The notes under the pieces are model-generated. The model was not told where the DNA came from. It ran no database searches and worked only from the letters and a program-made list of their open reading frames with translations. A stretch of DNA of 64,000 nt, from assembly GCF_014649775.1 (NCBI RefSeq), contig NZ_BMTR01000017.1, positions 124,001 to 188,000 of the forward strand. The letters are read 5' to 3'. The stretch is from Streptomyces longisporoflavus (GTDB lineage: Bacteria > Actinomycetota > Actinomycetes > Streptomycetales > Streptomycetaceae). A program made the translations under genes and the position numbers. This document shows positions 8,366-17,319 of this stretch, one piece after another; position 1 is the first letter of the stretch; each line of letters begins with the position of its first letter.

Positions 8366-9769
8366 TTACGCGGGACCGCGCGGGTCGGGCTCGATGTTCT
8401 GGTTGAGGCGGAAGACGTTGTCGGGGTCGTACGCGGCCTTGATGCGGGCCAGGCGCTCGTAATTGTCCCGGTAGCTGGCCCGTACGCGTTCCTGCCCCTC
8501 GTCCATCATCATGTTCACGTAGGCGCCGCCCGCCGAGTACGGGTGCAGCGCGTCGAAGTAGTCGACGGTCCAGCGCTTGATGAGGTCGGCGTTGGACGGG
8601 TCGGGGTCCACTCCCGCGTACACGCAGGCCCAGCGGGCGCCGCGGTAGCTCCAGGCGGTGTCGGTGGCATTGGGGTCGTGGGCGGCGCCGTCGACGGGAT
8701 ACAGGTGCATCGTCGACTTCATGGTGGGCGCCTCGGCGCCGAACTTGGCGTGCAGGGCGACGGCGTCGTCCGGGATCTCGTCGACGAAGTCCGCCCGCCA
8801 GTACCACTGGTCGCCGGGCGGGTAGAGCCCGTCGAACATGGACTGGAGCACCGGGTGCGGCATCTCCCCCACGGCGTGCAGGAGCGGATCGGGCAGTGCT
8901 TGGAGCAGGGGTGCCATGGCGCGGTCCGCGGCGTCCGCGTCCCCGGCGGTGTGGCACCACACGACGCCGCAGACCTTGCGCAGATGGAGGCTCTCGGGGA
9001 AGGGCGGGGCCGGGGGCACGGTGCCGTACATGAAGAAGCCGGTCGCCTCGCGCGGCAGGCCGGGCAGGAAGTCGCGGTAGGCGGCGAGGACTTCGGCGCC
9101 CTGCTCGGCGGCCCAGAAGGTGGGGCCCGCGATGACCGTGCTCACTTCGTGCAGCCGGAAGAGGAAGGAGGTGACGACGCCGAAGTTGCCTCCGCCGCCG
9201 CGGATCGCCCAGAAGAGGTCGCTGTTCTCCTCCGCGCTCGCCTTCACCTGGCGGCCGTCGGCCAGGACGAGGTCGGCCTCCAGGAGGTTGTCGATGCTCA
9301 GCCCGAACCCGCGGGTGAGGTGGCCGAGGCCGCCGCCGAGGGTGAGGCCGCCGACGCCGGTCGTGGAGATGATGCCGCTCGGTGCGGCAAGTCCGTGCTC
9401 GTGCGTGGCGCGGTCCACCTCGCCCCAGACGCAGCCGCCGCCGACCCGCGCCGTGCGGGCCGCCGGATCGACCGCGATGGCCTTGAGCGGCGACAGGTCG
9501 GCTACCACGCCGCCTTCGACCGTGCCGAGGCCCGCTCCGTGGTGGCCGCCGCCGCGGACCGCGAGCGGCAGGCCGTGCGCGCGGGCGAAGCCGATGACGC
9601 GGGACACGTCGTCGGCGTCGGTACAGCGGGCGATCAGCGCGGGGCGCTTGTCGGCCATCGCGTTGTAGACGGCGCGCGCCTCGTCGTACCCGGTGTCGTC
9701 CGGGCCCTTCAACTCCCCTTTGAATCCGGCCAGTTCCCGGCGTGCCTCTTGTGCGGGCGTCATGGACAT
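8366..9769 (-). CDS. FAD-dependent oxidoreductase, berberine-bridge/BBE family
   Basis: A 467-residue flavin oxidase with an FAD-binding PCMH domain (residues about 40-210) and a C-terminal BBE domain ending near FRLNQNI. RGGGHHGAG carries the His expected to bind FAD covalently. The second, cysteinyl attachment site of bicovalent members is missing: the stretch PSGIISTTGVGG has no Cys, so a single covalent link is predicted. The start is the ATG at 9769 with GGGGGAAAC before it. The substrate is unknown; relatives oxidise sugars, alkaloids or secondary metabolites. It lies 101 bases past the 3' end of the LuxR regulator gene, on the same strand. Confidence 0.93.
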   Translation of the reverse strand: MSMTPAQEARRELAGFKGELKGPDDTGYDEARAVYNAMADKRPALIARCTDADDVSRVIGFARAHGLPLAVRGGGHHGAGLGTVEGGVVADLSPLKAIAVDPAARTARVGGGCVWGEVDRATHEHGLAAPSGIISTTGVGGLTLGGGLGHLTRGFGLSIDNLLEADLVLADGRQVKASAEENSDLFWAIRGGGGNFGVVTSFLFRLHEVSTVIAGPTFWAAEQGAEVLAAYRDFLPGLPREATGFFMYGTVPPAPPFPESLHLRKVCGVVWCHTAGDADAADRAMAPLLQALPDPLLHAVGEMPHPVLQSMFDGLYPPGDQWYWRADFVDEIPDDAVALHAKFGAEAPTMKSTMHLYPVDGAAHDPNATDTAWSYRGARWACVYAGVDPDPSNADLIKRWTVDYFDALHPYSAGGAYVNMMMDEGQERVRASYRDNYERLARIKAAYDPDNVFRLNQNIEPDPRGPA

Positions 9770-9869
9770 GTTTCCCCCGTCGGTTCGGAGCATCCGATGT
9801 GCCCGTTCTAGTGCCGCCCCGGGGCCTCCGACAGCCGTGCCCACCACCCGGGTCGCGTCCGGCCGGTGC

Positions 9870-12473
9870 CTACTTTTCGCGGCCGAACTCGATTCCCAGC
9901 TGCGCGGCGCGGGCGGCGACCTCGCGCCGGGTGCGGGCGCCGAGCTTCTCCAGGACGGCACGGACGTGGTTGTCGACCGTGCGGACCGAGAGGAAGAGCC
10001 GGGCGGCGATCTCGATGTTGGTCAGGCCCTCCGCCAGGAGCTGCCCGACCTGCAGCTGCCGCCCGGTGAGGCCGGCCGGGTTGCGGCGCGTCGCCGCGTG
10101 CGGGCCGCGCGGGATGCGGGCGACGCCCAGGGCGCGCAGGTCGGCGCGGACGATCCGGGCCAGGGGTTCGGCGCCCAGGGCGTCGAGTGCGGCCAGCGCG
10201 GTGAGCTTGTCCGCCGGGTCGGGGCTGTCCGCGAGGGCGGCGGCGTGCTCGTAGGGGCAGCCCGCCGCCCGCCAGGCCTCGGCGGCAAGACGCCACTGTC
10301 CGGAGGCCTGGAGGTCGTAGGGGTGGTCCGAGCCGTCCGCCGCGACGGGCTGTCCCGCCTTGGCGAGCCAGTGGCCGAGCTCCGCGCGGTAGGGCGTCGC
10401 GGCCAGGGAGCGCGCCTGTGCGTACAGGGGGCCGACGGTGTCGGTCACGGCCGCGAGGTCACCGCGCAGCCAGGCCGCCTCCGCCCGCGCCGCCGCGACC
10501 GGGGCCGTGCGCTGGAGCTCCCTCGTCCGCGCGGCGACCTCCCAGGCCCGTCCGAGGAGTTCCTCGCTGCCCCGCGCGCCGCGCCGCACGCGCACGCGCG
10601 CGAGGACGGTCAGGGCGGGGCAGCGCGCGGGCGGGAACTCCTGCTCGTCGCCTGACTCGGCGTGCTTCTCGGCCTCGTCCCACTTCCCCGCGGCGAACTG
10701 CCGCAGCGCCAGCTCCACCTGGAGGTAGCGCAGGAACCCCAGGTGCTCCGTGCGGTCGGCGAACTCCATGGCGGGCACCAGGAAGTGGTCCGCCTCCGCG
10801 AAGCGCAGGTTCTCCAGGAGCGTCCAGATGACGTTGGCGTAGGCGCGGCAGGCGTGCTCGGCCTCGTCCGCCTTCAGCGCGACCGCCAGGCTCTCCTCCA
10901 GCTGCGGGCGCCCCAGCGGGTCGCCGCCGCGCCAGCGGGCGGTGCCCACGTTGTTCAGCGCGTGCGAGAGGATCGCCGCGTCGCCCGTGCGCCGGGCCAG
11001 GGTGATGGCGCGCTCGCCGAAACCGACGGCCTCGGCGTACCGGTCGGAGAGCATGCGCAGCTGTGAGGTGTTGCTGAGCGCGAGCGCGAGCAGCTTCTCG
11101 TCACCGGCCTGTTCGAGTACGTCGATGGCTTCCCGTGCGGCTTCCTGTGCCGCGTCCGCGTCGCCCGCCCACCACTGGATCCGCGAGAGCCAGCGCAGGT
11201 CGGCGCCGAGCGCCCGCAGGTCGCCGAGGGAGCGGCGCAGGGCGACGGCTTCGCGCTGGGCTCCGACGGCGGCCGGGGAGTCGGCGATGGTGTAGCTCTC
11301 CACCGCGAACCGCTCCAGGAGGTCGGCGAGTTCGGCCGGGCCGTAGCGCCCCCGCCGGCGCAGGACGAGGCGCAGTTGGGCGGCGGCCTCCCGGTGGGCG
11401 CCGGTGCGTGCGGCGTCCCTGGCCGCGTCGGGGCCGTAGCGCGCGATGGCGTCCTGGTCGCCCGCCTGGGCGGCGTGATGGACGATGCGCGAGGAGTCGG
11501 CGCCGGGCTGCGCGACCAGGACCGCGAGCACCTTGCGGTTGAGCTCGATGCGCCGCGCCGCGGGCAGCGAGTCGGCGATGGCCCGCCGGATGATCTCGTG
11601 CCGGAACGTGACCCGCTCGGGGGCCACGACGAGCAGGCCGCGCCGCTCGGCGGCGGTCAGCCGGCCCACGCCGTCCGGCAGCAGTGCGTCGGCCAGTGGG
11701 CGTTCGGCGGCCGACGGGACCACGGCGAGCTGTTCGAGCGCGTCGCGTGCCGCGTCGTCGAGGCCGCGGAGGCGGGCCAGGACGGCGTCGACCACGGTCG
11801 GCGGGACGTCGCCGGTGCCGCCCGCGGCGACGACCTCGGCGACGTAGAAGGGATTGCCCGACGTCACGGCGTACACCTGCGCGGGGTCGAGGCGGCTGGC
11901 CGCGCTCAGGGTGCGCACCGCGTCGCGGGACAGGCGGGAGAGCGGGACCCGGTGTACGCGGGCGGCCTGTGACACCTGGCCCAGGAGGTGGCGCAGGGGA
12001 TGTTCGCGGCTCAACTCGTCGTCGCGGTAGGTCAGCACGAGGACGGCGGGCAGCCGGTCCATGCGGCGTACCAGGAATCGCAGCGCGTCGAGAGAGGCCT
12101 CGTCCGCCCAGTGCACGTCCTCTACGACCAGGACCGTCGGATGCGGCGGCTGACCCAGCTCGGCCCGCAGCGCGTCGTACACCCGGTGCCGGTCGCCGCC
12201 CTCGGTCACCGCCCGCGCCAGCTCGGCGCGCACGCTGCCGACAAGGTCGCGGAAGGGGCCGAGCGGACGTCGCGTGGCCAGGTCGTCGCACTGCCCGACA
12301 AGCACCCTGGCCTGCGCGGACAGCACACCCGGCAGCGCGTTCACGAGGCTCGATTTGCCGATTCCGGCCTCGCCGAAGACGAGCGCCACCGAACCCGCGC
12401 CGCCGGCCGCGTCCCGTACGGCGGCGGTCAGCCGAACCAGTTCACGATCCCGCTCGAGGATCCCCCCGTCCAC
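9870..12473 (-). CDS. large ATP-binding LuxR regulator (LAL family)
   Basis: An 867-residue regulator of the MalT/LAL type. The N-terminal AAA domain has Walker A GEAGIGKSS (34-42) and Walker B TVLVVEDVHWAD (about 114-125). A long TPR-like helical middle follows. The LuxR helix-turn-helix is at the C terminus (GLTGRQLQVGQLLAEGLTNI and RTVDNHVRAVLEKLGA). Such proteins are ATP-dependent activators, often of catabolic or antibiotic genes. The GTG start has GGGAGAA upstream. The target is unclear; the adjacent flavin oxidase and the divergent old yellow enzyme are the nearest candidates. Confidence 0.93.
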   Translation of the reverse strand: MDGGILERDRELVRLTAAVRDAAGGAGSVALVFGEAGIGKSSLVNALPGVLSAQARVLVGQCDDLATRRPLGPFRDLVGSVRAELARAVTEGGDRHRVYDALRAELGQPPHPTVLVVEDVHWADEASLDALRFLVRRMDRLPAVLVLTYRDDELSREHPLRHLLGQVSQAARVHRVPLSRLSRDAVRTLSAASRLDPAQVYAVTSGNPFYVAEVVAAGGTGDVPPTVVDAVLARLRGLDDAARDALEQLAVVPSAAERPLADALLPDGVGRLTAAERRGLLVVAPERVTFRHEIIRRAIADSLPAARRIELNRKVLAVLVAQPGADSSRIVHHAAQAGDQDAIARYGPDAARDAARTGAHREAAAQLRLVLRRRGRYGPAELADLLERFAVESYTIADSPAAVGAQREAVALRRSLGDLRALGADLRWLSRIQWWAGDADAAQEAAREAIDVLEQAGDEKLLALALSNTSQLRMLSDRYAEAVGFGERAITLARRTGDAAILSHALNNVGTARWRGGDPLGRPQLEESLAVALKADEAEHACRAYANVIWTLLENLRFAEADHFLVPAMEFADRTEHLGFLRYLQVELALRQFAAGKWDEAEKHAESGDEQEFPPARCPALTVLARVRVRRGARGSEELLGRAWEVAARTRELQRTAPVAAARAEAAWLRGDLAAVTDTVGPLYAQARSLAATPYRAELGHWLAKAGQPVAADGSDHPYDLQASGQWRLAAEAWRAAGCPYEHAAALADSPDPADKLTALAALDALGAEPLARIVRADLRALGVARIPRGPHAATRRNPAGLTGRQLQVGQLLAEGLTNIEIAARLFLSVRTVDNHVRAVLEKLGARTRREVAARAAQLGIEFGREK

Positions 12474-12665
12474 GCCGGAATTCTCCCACGCGGCGGCGTA
12501 TTCCCGCGGCCCGCGACGGGGTTCGGTCGGCGCCGTCCCATGGCGGCGGGTCCGGTGACGCGTATCACCTTCGCGGCGCGCCCGGGCCTGCCCGCCCGCT
12601 GCGGCCGAGGGCCGGTGCCGCCCGGCGGCGCCCGCGTGCCGCCCTCGACGAAGACGACATGAGTA

Positions 12666-12679
12666 AAGCGCGTACGCTT
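12666..12679. promoter_or_regulatory. palindrome before the old yellow enzyme gene
   Basis: AAGCG-CGTA-CGCTT is a perfect 5-4-5 repeat, 51 bases before the start of the flavin oxidoreductase gene. It suits a TetR- or HxlR-type regulator, none of which is adjacent. Confidence 0.35.
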
Positions 12680-12729
12680 ACGTCATAGATCACAGGATGA
12701 TCGCACCTCACCCCCTGCCAGGAGGACGC

Positions 12730-13854
12730 ATGACCTCGCCGTCGCAGACCGCGCGCACCCCCCAGTCCCTCGACCGCCCCTTCAGCGTCGGCAGCCTCAC
12801 CCTGCCCAACCGCATCGTGATGGCACCCATGACCCGTGAGTTCTCGCCGGGCGGCGTACCGGGCGCGGACGTGGCGGAGTACTACGCCCGCCGGGCCGCA
12901 GGCGGCGTCGGCCTGATCATCACCGAGGGGACGTACGTCGACCACGCCTCCGCCGGTACGAGCGACCGGGTCCCGCGCTTCTACGGTGACGACGCCCTGG
13001 AGGGCTGGCGCAAGGTGGTCGACGCCGTGCACGGAGCGGGCGGGAAGATCATTCCGCAGCTGTGGCACGTCGGCATCACCCGCGACGAGGGCACGGGCCC
13101 GGTGCCCTCCGCTCCCCCGGCAGGCCCCTCCGCGATCGGCCTCGACGGGCAGCCCAAGGGCAGCGCGCTGACGGCCGACGACCTCGCCGACGTGATCCGG
13201 GCGTTCGCCGACGCCGCTGCCGCCGCCGAGCGCATCGGCTTCGACGGAGTCGAACTGCACGGAGCGCACGGCTACTTGATCGACCAGTTCTTCTGGGAGC
13301 GCACCAACCGGCGCACCGACGGCTACGGCGGCGGCATCGAGTCCCGCACCCGCTTCGCCGCGGAGATCGTCGCGGCCGTTCGGGCCGCCGTCTCGCCCGA
13401 CTTCCCCGTCTTCTTCCGGCTCTCGCAGTGGAAGGGCGGCGTCTACGACGCGCGGCTCGCCGAGTCCCCCGAAGAGCTGGAGCGCCTGCTCACGCCGCTG
13501 GTGAACGCGGGCGTCGACGTGCTGCACGCCTCCACCCGCCGCTTCTGGCTGTCCGAGTTCGAGGGCAGTGACCTCAACCTCGCGGGCTGGGTCAAGAAGC
13601 TGACCGGCGTCCCGGTGGTCACCGTGGGCTCGGTCGGTCTCGACCAGGAGTTCATCGGTCCGAACGGCTGGGCGGCGCCCTCCGCCTCCACCGGCATCGA
13701 CCCGCTGCTCGACCGCCTGGAGCGGGACGAGTTCGACCTGGTGGCGGTGGGCCGCGCTCTCATCGCCGACCCGGAGTGGGCGGCCAAGGCCCTGGAGAGC
13801 CGGCTCGGCGACGCGCTGCCCTTCGACAAGTCGCTCCTGAAGACCCTTGTCTGA
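12730..13854 (+). CDS. NADH:flavin oxidoreductase, old yellow enzyme family
   Basis: A 374-residue FMN-dependent ene-reductase-like enzyme with a TIM barrel. Motifs include LPNRIVMAPMTRE at the N terminus, PQLWHVG, the long signature FDGVELHGAHGYLIDQFFW (about residues 174-192), and the phosphate-binding end VGRALIADPEW. These enzymes use NAD(P)H to reduce activated C=C bonds or quinones. GGAGG lies four bases before the ATG. A palindrome sits at 12666-12679 and a strong inverted repeat follows the stop. It is divergent from the LAL regulator, which could control it. Confidence 0.94.
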   Translation: MTSPSQTARTPQSLDRPFSVGSLTLPNRIVMAPMTREFSPGGVPGADVAEYYARRAAGGVGLIITEGTYVDHASAGTSDRVPRFYGDDALEGWRKVVDAVHGAGGKIIPQLWHVGITRDEGTGPVPSAPPAGPSAIGLDGQPKGSALTADDLADVIRAFADAAAAAERIGFDGVELHGAHGYLIDQFFWERTNRRTDGYGGGIESRTRFAAEIVAAVRAAVSPDFPVFFRLSQWKGGVYDARLAESPEELERLLTPLVNAGVDVLHASTRRFWLSEFEGSDLNLAGWVKKLTGVPVVTVGSVGLDQEFIGPNGWAAPSASTGIDPLLDRLERDEFDLVAVGRALIADPEWAAKALESRLGDALPFDKSLLKTLV

Positions 13855-13896
13855 CCGAGCCTGAGCGGGCCTGAGCGGGCCTGGGCGACGACCGTT

Positions 13897-13935
13897 CCGG
13901 CGACAGCAGCCAAGTCCATACGCTGCTGTCGCCGG
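13897..13935. terminator. 14-base inverted repeat between the OYE and CGNR genes
   Basis: CCGGCGACAGCAGC (13897-13910) pairs perfectly with 13922-13935 across an 11-base loop. It begins 43 bases after the OYE stop and has no T-tract, as is usual in Streptomyces terminators. It ends only eight bases before the -10 of the next gene, so it could instead be an operator of that gene. Confidence 0.5.
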
Positions 13936-13943
13936 GGGTCGCG

Positions 13944-13949
13944 TAAGCT
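13944..13949 (+). promoter_or_regulatory. -10 element of a leaderless promoter (CGNR gene)
   Basis: TAAGCT lies six bases before the ATG at 13956. Transcription would begin at the A of the start codon, which explains the missing ribosome site. No clear -35 is visible. Confidence 0.45.
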
Positions 13950-13955
13950 GTGTCC

Positions 13956-14615
13956 ATGACCTGGCCTGCCACCGAGCGCTACTTCCCCACCGCCGTTCCC
14001 GGCGGCCTGGGTCTCGTGCAGGACATCCTGAACACCGCGCCTTCCGGCGGCGCACCCGACGCCGATCTCCTCGGGGACGTGGCGGCCGCGCAGGCCTGGA
14101 TCTCCGCGGCGCTTCCCACCTGGGCCGAGCGGACGGGGCGCACGGCGGTGCGGCTCACGCTCACCGAGGAGGACCTGCCCAAGCTGCGGCAGCTGCGCGA
14201 ACAGCTGCGCAGGGCCCTGCACTCGCGGTGCGGCAGCACCGGCGGCGCCAGTGACGGCGACGACGGCGATGGTGACGGCGGCGACAACGGCACCGCGCGC
14301 TTCACCTCGTGCGCCCTCCAGGTCAGCCTGCACGGCGACGCCGCCCTGACCACCGAGCCCGAGGGCGAGGGCTGGCGCTGGCTGACCTCGGCCGTGCTGT
14401 GCGAGGCGCTGCTCGCCCAGACGACCGGCGAGTGGCGGCGCCTGAAGATCTGCCGCAACGAACGCTGCGCCACGGCGTTCTACGACCGCTCGCGCAACAA
14501 CAGCGGCGTCTGGCACTCCACCCGCGACTGCGGAAACGCCGCGAACCTGCGGGCCTCGCGGCAGCGCCGCAGGGCGGGCGCCGAGGCGGAACCGGCGACG
14601 GGCGGCCAGGCCTGA
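13956..14615 (+). CDS. CGNR zinc-finger / ABATE-domain regulator
   Basis: A 219-residue probable stress-response regulator: an N-terminal ABATE domain (about residues 1-140, interrupted by an acidic Gly/Asp linker) and a C-terminal CGNR-type zinc finger. The zinc ligands are ICRNERC, then RDCGN about 27 residues later. The name-giving Arg is replaced, reading CGNA instead of CGNR. The mRNA is probably leaderless (-10 TAAGCT six bases upstream). An in-frame GTG two codons earlier lies too close to the -10 to be used. Known relatives are putative DNA-binding proteins. Confidence 0.85.
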   Translation: MTWPATERYFPTAVPGGLGLVQDILNTAPSGGAPDADLLGDVAAAQAWISAALPTWAERTGRTAVRLTLTEEDLPKLRQLREQLRRALHSRCGSTGGASDGDDGDGDGGDNGTARFTSCALQVSLHGDAALTTEPEGEGWRWLTSAVLCEALLAQTTGEWRRLKICRNERCATAFYDRSRNNSGVWHSTRDCGNAANLRASRQRRRAGAEAEPATGGQA

Positions 14616-14637
14616 GGCCCTCGCGCCCGCGCGAGCC

Positions 14638-15678
14638 TCAACTGCCGTACTCCACCAGGCTGGTGGGAGTCACGATGCGCTGTATCGAGCCGAGCGCCGA
14701 CTTCTTTTCGTTCTCGGGGTCCGTCCGTCGCAGCCGGTGGGCGAGGAGCCGGCCCGCCGCCCGGCCCACTTCGTCGCTGTCGTACGCGACGAGCGTGAGC
14801 GGCAGGCCGAGCGAGTCGGCGAGTTCGAAGTCGTCGAAGCCCGCGAGCGCGGTGTCGGTACCGGACGCGCGAATGGCGCGGAACGCCCCGATCGTGTTGC
14901 GGTTGTTGGAGCAGAACAGCGCGGTGGGCGGCTCGGGCAGCGCGAGCAGTTCGGCCGCGGCGCGCCGGGCCTCGCGCGGCTCGGTCTGCCCCTGCCGTAC
15001 GCGGCTGTCGTCGAAGGGGATGCCGTGGGCGGCAAGGGCGGCGGCGTATCCGCGCAGGCGCTCGGTGCCGGTGTAGACGGCGGGCGGCGAGCCGATGAAG
15101 CCGATCCGGCGGTGGCCGCGGGTGATCAGCCGGGCGGTGGCGGCGCGGGCCCCGCCGAAGTCGTCGACCAGGACGCAGTCGGCCTCGAACCCTTCGGGCG
15201 GCCGGCTGGCGAGCACCACGGGCACGCCGTCGGCCGCCGCGGCGGCGAGATGGCGCTGATCGGCCGCGGCGGGGACGGCGATGATGCCGTCGACGCGCCG
15301 GGCCACCAGGCCGGCGACGAGTTCGCGCTCGCTGTCCAGGTCCTGGCCGGTGTTCCCGATGACGGTCTTGAACCCCTCGCCCGCCATGACGGAGTCCACG
15401 CCGAGGGCCAGGCGCGAGTAGAAGGGGTTGGCGAGGTTCGTGACGACGACCCCGACCAGGCCGGTGCCACTTCCCGGGCGGAGGTCGCGGGCCGCTTCGT
15501 CGGGCCGGTAGCCGAGCTCGTCCGCTCCGGCGCGGACGCGTTCCCTGGTGGCCGCGAGGACGCCGGGATCGTCGCGCAGGGCCCTGGACGCGGTCATGGC
15601 ACTGACGCCCGCCCGCTGCGCGACGTCCCGCAGGGTGGGCGGGCTGTCCGCGGGGGAACGCGGTTCGGGCATCGTCAC
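14638..15678 (-). CDS. LacI family transcriptional regulator
   Basis: A 346-residue sugar-responsive repressor. The helix-turn-helix and hinge occupy residues about 15-70 (TLRDVAQRAGVSAMTASRAL), followed by the periplasmic-binding-protein-like sensor domain (GLVGVVVTNLANPFYSRLA, VDGIIAVPA, AGFDDFELAD). The GTG start has AGAGGA six bases upstream. No sugar gene sits next to it: upstream is a 378-base gene-free stretch and then an unrelated MFS pump, so its target lies elsewhere or has been lost. Confidence 0.93.
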   Translation of the reverse strand: MTMPEPRSPADSPPTLRDVAQRAGVSAMTASRALRDDPGVLAATRERVRAGADELGYRPDEAARDLRPGSGTGLVGVVVTNLANPFYSRLALGVDSVMAGEGFKTVIGNTGQDLDSERELVAGLVARRVDGIIAVPAAADQRHLAAAAADGVPVVLASRPPEGFEADCVLVDDFGGARAATARLITRGHRRIGFIGSPPAVYTGTERLRGYAAALAAHGIPFDDSRVRQGQTEPREARRAAAELLALPEPPTALFCSNNRNTIGAFRAIRASGTDTALAGFDDFELADSLGLPLTLVAYDSDEVGRAAGRLLAHRLRRTDPENEKKSALGSIQRIVTPTSLVEYGS

Positions 15679-16056
15679 GTGTCGTCCTCTCTGCCGGGCC
15701 TCCCGGGCCACCCTCGACGCCCGCAACACCGGCATGCTCAGCCGCCCCGACAAACACCGCGTTCGCGCCCGGCGCGCCCCGGCACGGTCTCACCAGGGCA
15801 TCACCGGGGCCGATGCCCGGGGCAGGGCCGAAGTCACGTACGCGCGGGGCCAGGACAGTACCGAGAGCGGCCCGGGCCTCGTCAAGCACCAGGGCCGCCC
15901 GACTCTCGCTCTCCCGCACGCGCACGGCGATGTCCGGGACGGCTCTCACCGGGGCTCGCACCCGCGCCGCGGCGGGCACCGTGAGCGTCTCCGCGTGGCC
16001 CGGGGGGATGTCAATGGTTCGCGCAACAGGCCTTTGGCGTAAGGCAGTTGGGGCAG
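15679..16056. other. gene-free stretch, possible remnant of a lost gene
   Basis: No convincing intact gene lies in these 378 bases. On the minus strand a frame reads TIDIPPGHAETLTVPA and then about 45 ordinary-looking residues towards the LacI gene. The opening resembles the last strands of some glycoside hydrolases. It has no start and may be the decayed tail of a gene once next to the LacI regulator. The evidence is weak. Confidence 0.25.
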
Positions 16057-17319
16057 CTAGGCGGGCACGGTGTCCCGGTCGGCGGGCTCCGGCAGCTCGC
16101 GGGTGGCCGGCACCGGTGACGGCAGCAGCCACAGCACCGCCATGACAGCGCCCGCCGTGCCGATCCAGAGCGTCGGGCGCAATCCGATCGCCGTGCCGAG
16201 CACGCCGCCCGCCAGCGCGCCGAGCGGGCGGAAGCCGTGGTTCAAGGTGCGGTAGGCGCCCATGACCCGTGACCGGATGGCGCGCGGGATCAGGGCCGTC
16301 TGGAGCGATGCGGCCGGGATGTCGACGACCATCACGCCGACGCAGGAGAGGAATTCGGCGACGAAGAGCGTGCCGACGACCAGCGGCAGCGGGCCGTCCG
16401 CGAGCGGTATGAGCAGCAGGGGCACCGTGAATCCCAGGGAGCCGCCGATGACGGACGCCCCGATGCCGAAGCGGCGCACGAGCCGGCCGCTGCACGCCGC
16501 GCCGATCAGTCCGCCGACGGCTCCCGCGCCGAGTATCGCGCCGAGAACGCCCGCGCCCAGGCCGAGTTCGACCGTCGCGTAGAGCACGAAGAGCGTATGG
16601 AACATGAAGTTGAAGAACTGGATGGTCCCTGACCACGCGAACAGCGCACGCATCGTCGGCTCCTTGACGACCCAGCGCAGCCCCGCCGTGAAGTGCCCTT
16701 TGGTGACCGGCTCGGGTTCGGGCTCGACGGGCTTGATGGCGGAGAGCCGGCGGGCCGAGACCAGATAGGTGAGGGCGTCGGCGACCAGGGCGAAGGGAGC
16801 GGTGAGGAACTGCACCAGTAGGCCGCCCGCTCCGGGCCCCGCCAGCCAGGACATCGAACGGCTGCCGCTGAGCAGGGAGTTGGCCTGCACATAGCGCTCG
16901 GGCGGCACGAGGGACACGAACAGGGTGGCGTTGCAGACGTCGAAGAGCACGGTCAGCGCGCCGACCCCGAAGGCGATCACGTAGAGCTGCCCGAGCGTGA
17001 GGGCGTCGAGCAGATGGGCCAGAGGCAGGGTCAGGACCAGCGCCGCGCGGGCCAGGTCGGCGGCGATCATGGCGCGTCTGCGCCGGGCCTGCCGGTCGGC
17101 CCACGCGCCGAGCGGCAGGCTGAGGAGCAGCGTGGGCAGCAGGCCCGCGACCTTCAGCCAGCCCATATCGGCGGCGTCGGCGCCGAGGACGAGGACGGCG
17201 GCGAGCGGGATGGCGATCAGCGAGATCTCGTCGCCGATGAGCGAGATCGTCTGTCCGGTCCAGTAGCGCCTGAAGCTCTGTTCGCGCAGCAGGACGGGTA
17301 AGCGCTCCCGTATCTTCAC
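16057..17319 (-). CDS. MFS transporter
   Basis: A 420-residue efflux pump of the MFS_3/enterobactin-exporter-like type with about 12 membrane segments. It opens REQSFRRYWTGQTISLIGDE, a usual start for this family in actinobacteria, and has the loop motif GAWADRQARRRR between TM2 and TM3. The GTG start overlaps the stop of the upstream ArsR gene (GTGA), so regulator and pump are co-translated. The operator pair at 18064-18091 should control both. The substrate is unknown. Confidence 0.92.
   Translation of the reverse strand: MKIRERLPVLLREQSFRRYWTGQTISLIGDEISLIAIPLAAVLVLGADAADMGWLKVAGLLPTLLLSLPLGAWADRQARRRRAMIAADLARAALVLTLPLAHLLDALTLGQLYVIAFGVGALTVLFDVCNATLFVSLVPPERYVQANSLLSGSRSMSWLAGPGAGGLLVQFLTAPFALVADALTYLVSARRLSAIKPVEPEPEPVTKGHFTAGLRWVVKEPTMRALFAWSGTIQFFNFMFHTLFVLYATVELGLGAGVLGAILGAGAVGGLIGAACSGRLVRRFGIGASVIGGSLGFTVPLLLIPLADGPLPLVVGTLFVAEFLSCVGVMVVDIPAASLQTALIPRAIRSRVMGAYRTLNHGFRPLGALAGGVLGTAIGLRPTLWIGTAGAVMAVLWLLPSPVPATRELPEPADRDTVPA

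Noticed and set aside
14480..17104. Minus-strand open frame of 874 codons spanning the LacI and MFS genes
   Set aside because: It is read out of frame through two genes with clear domains; long open shadows are normal at this GC content.
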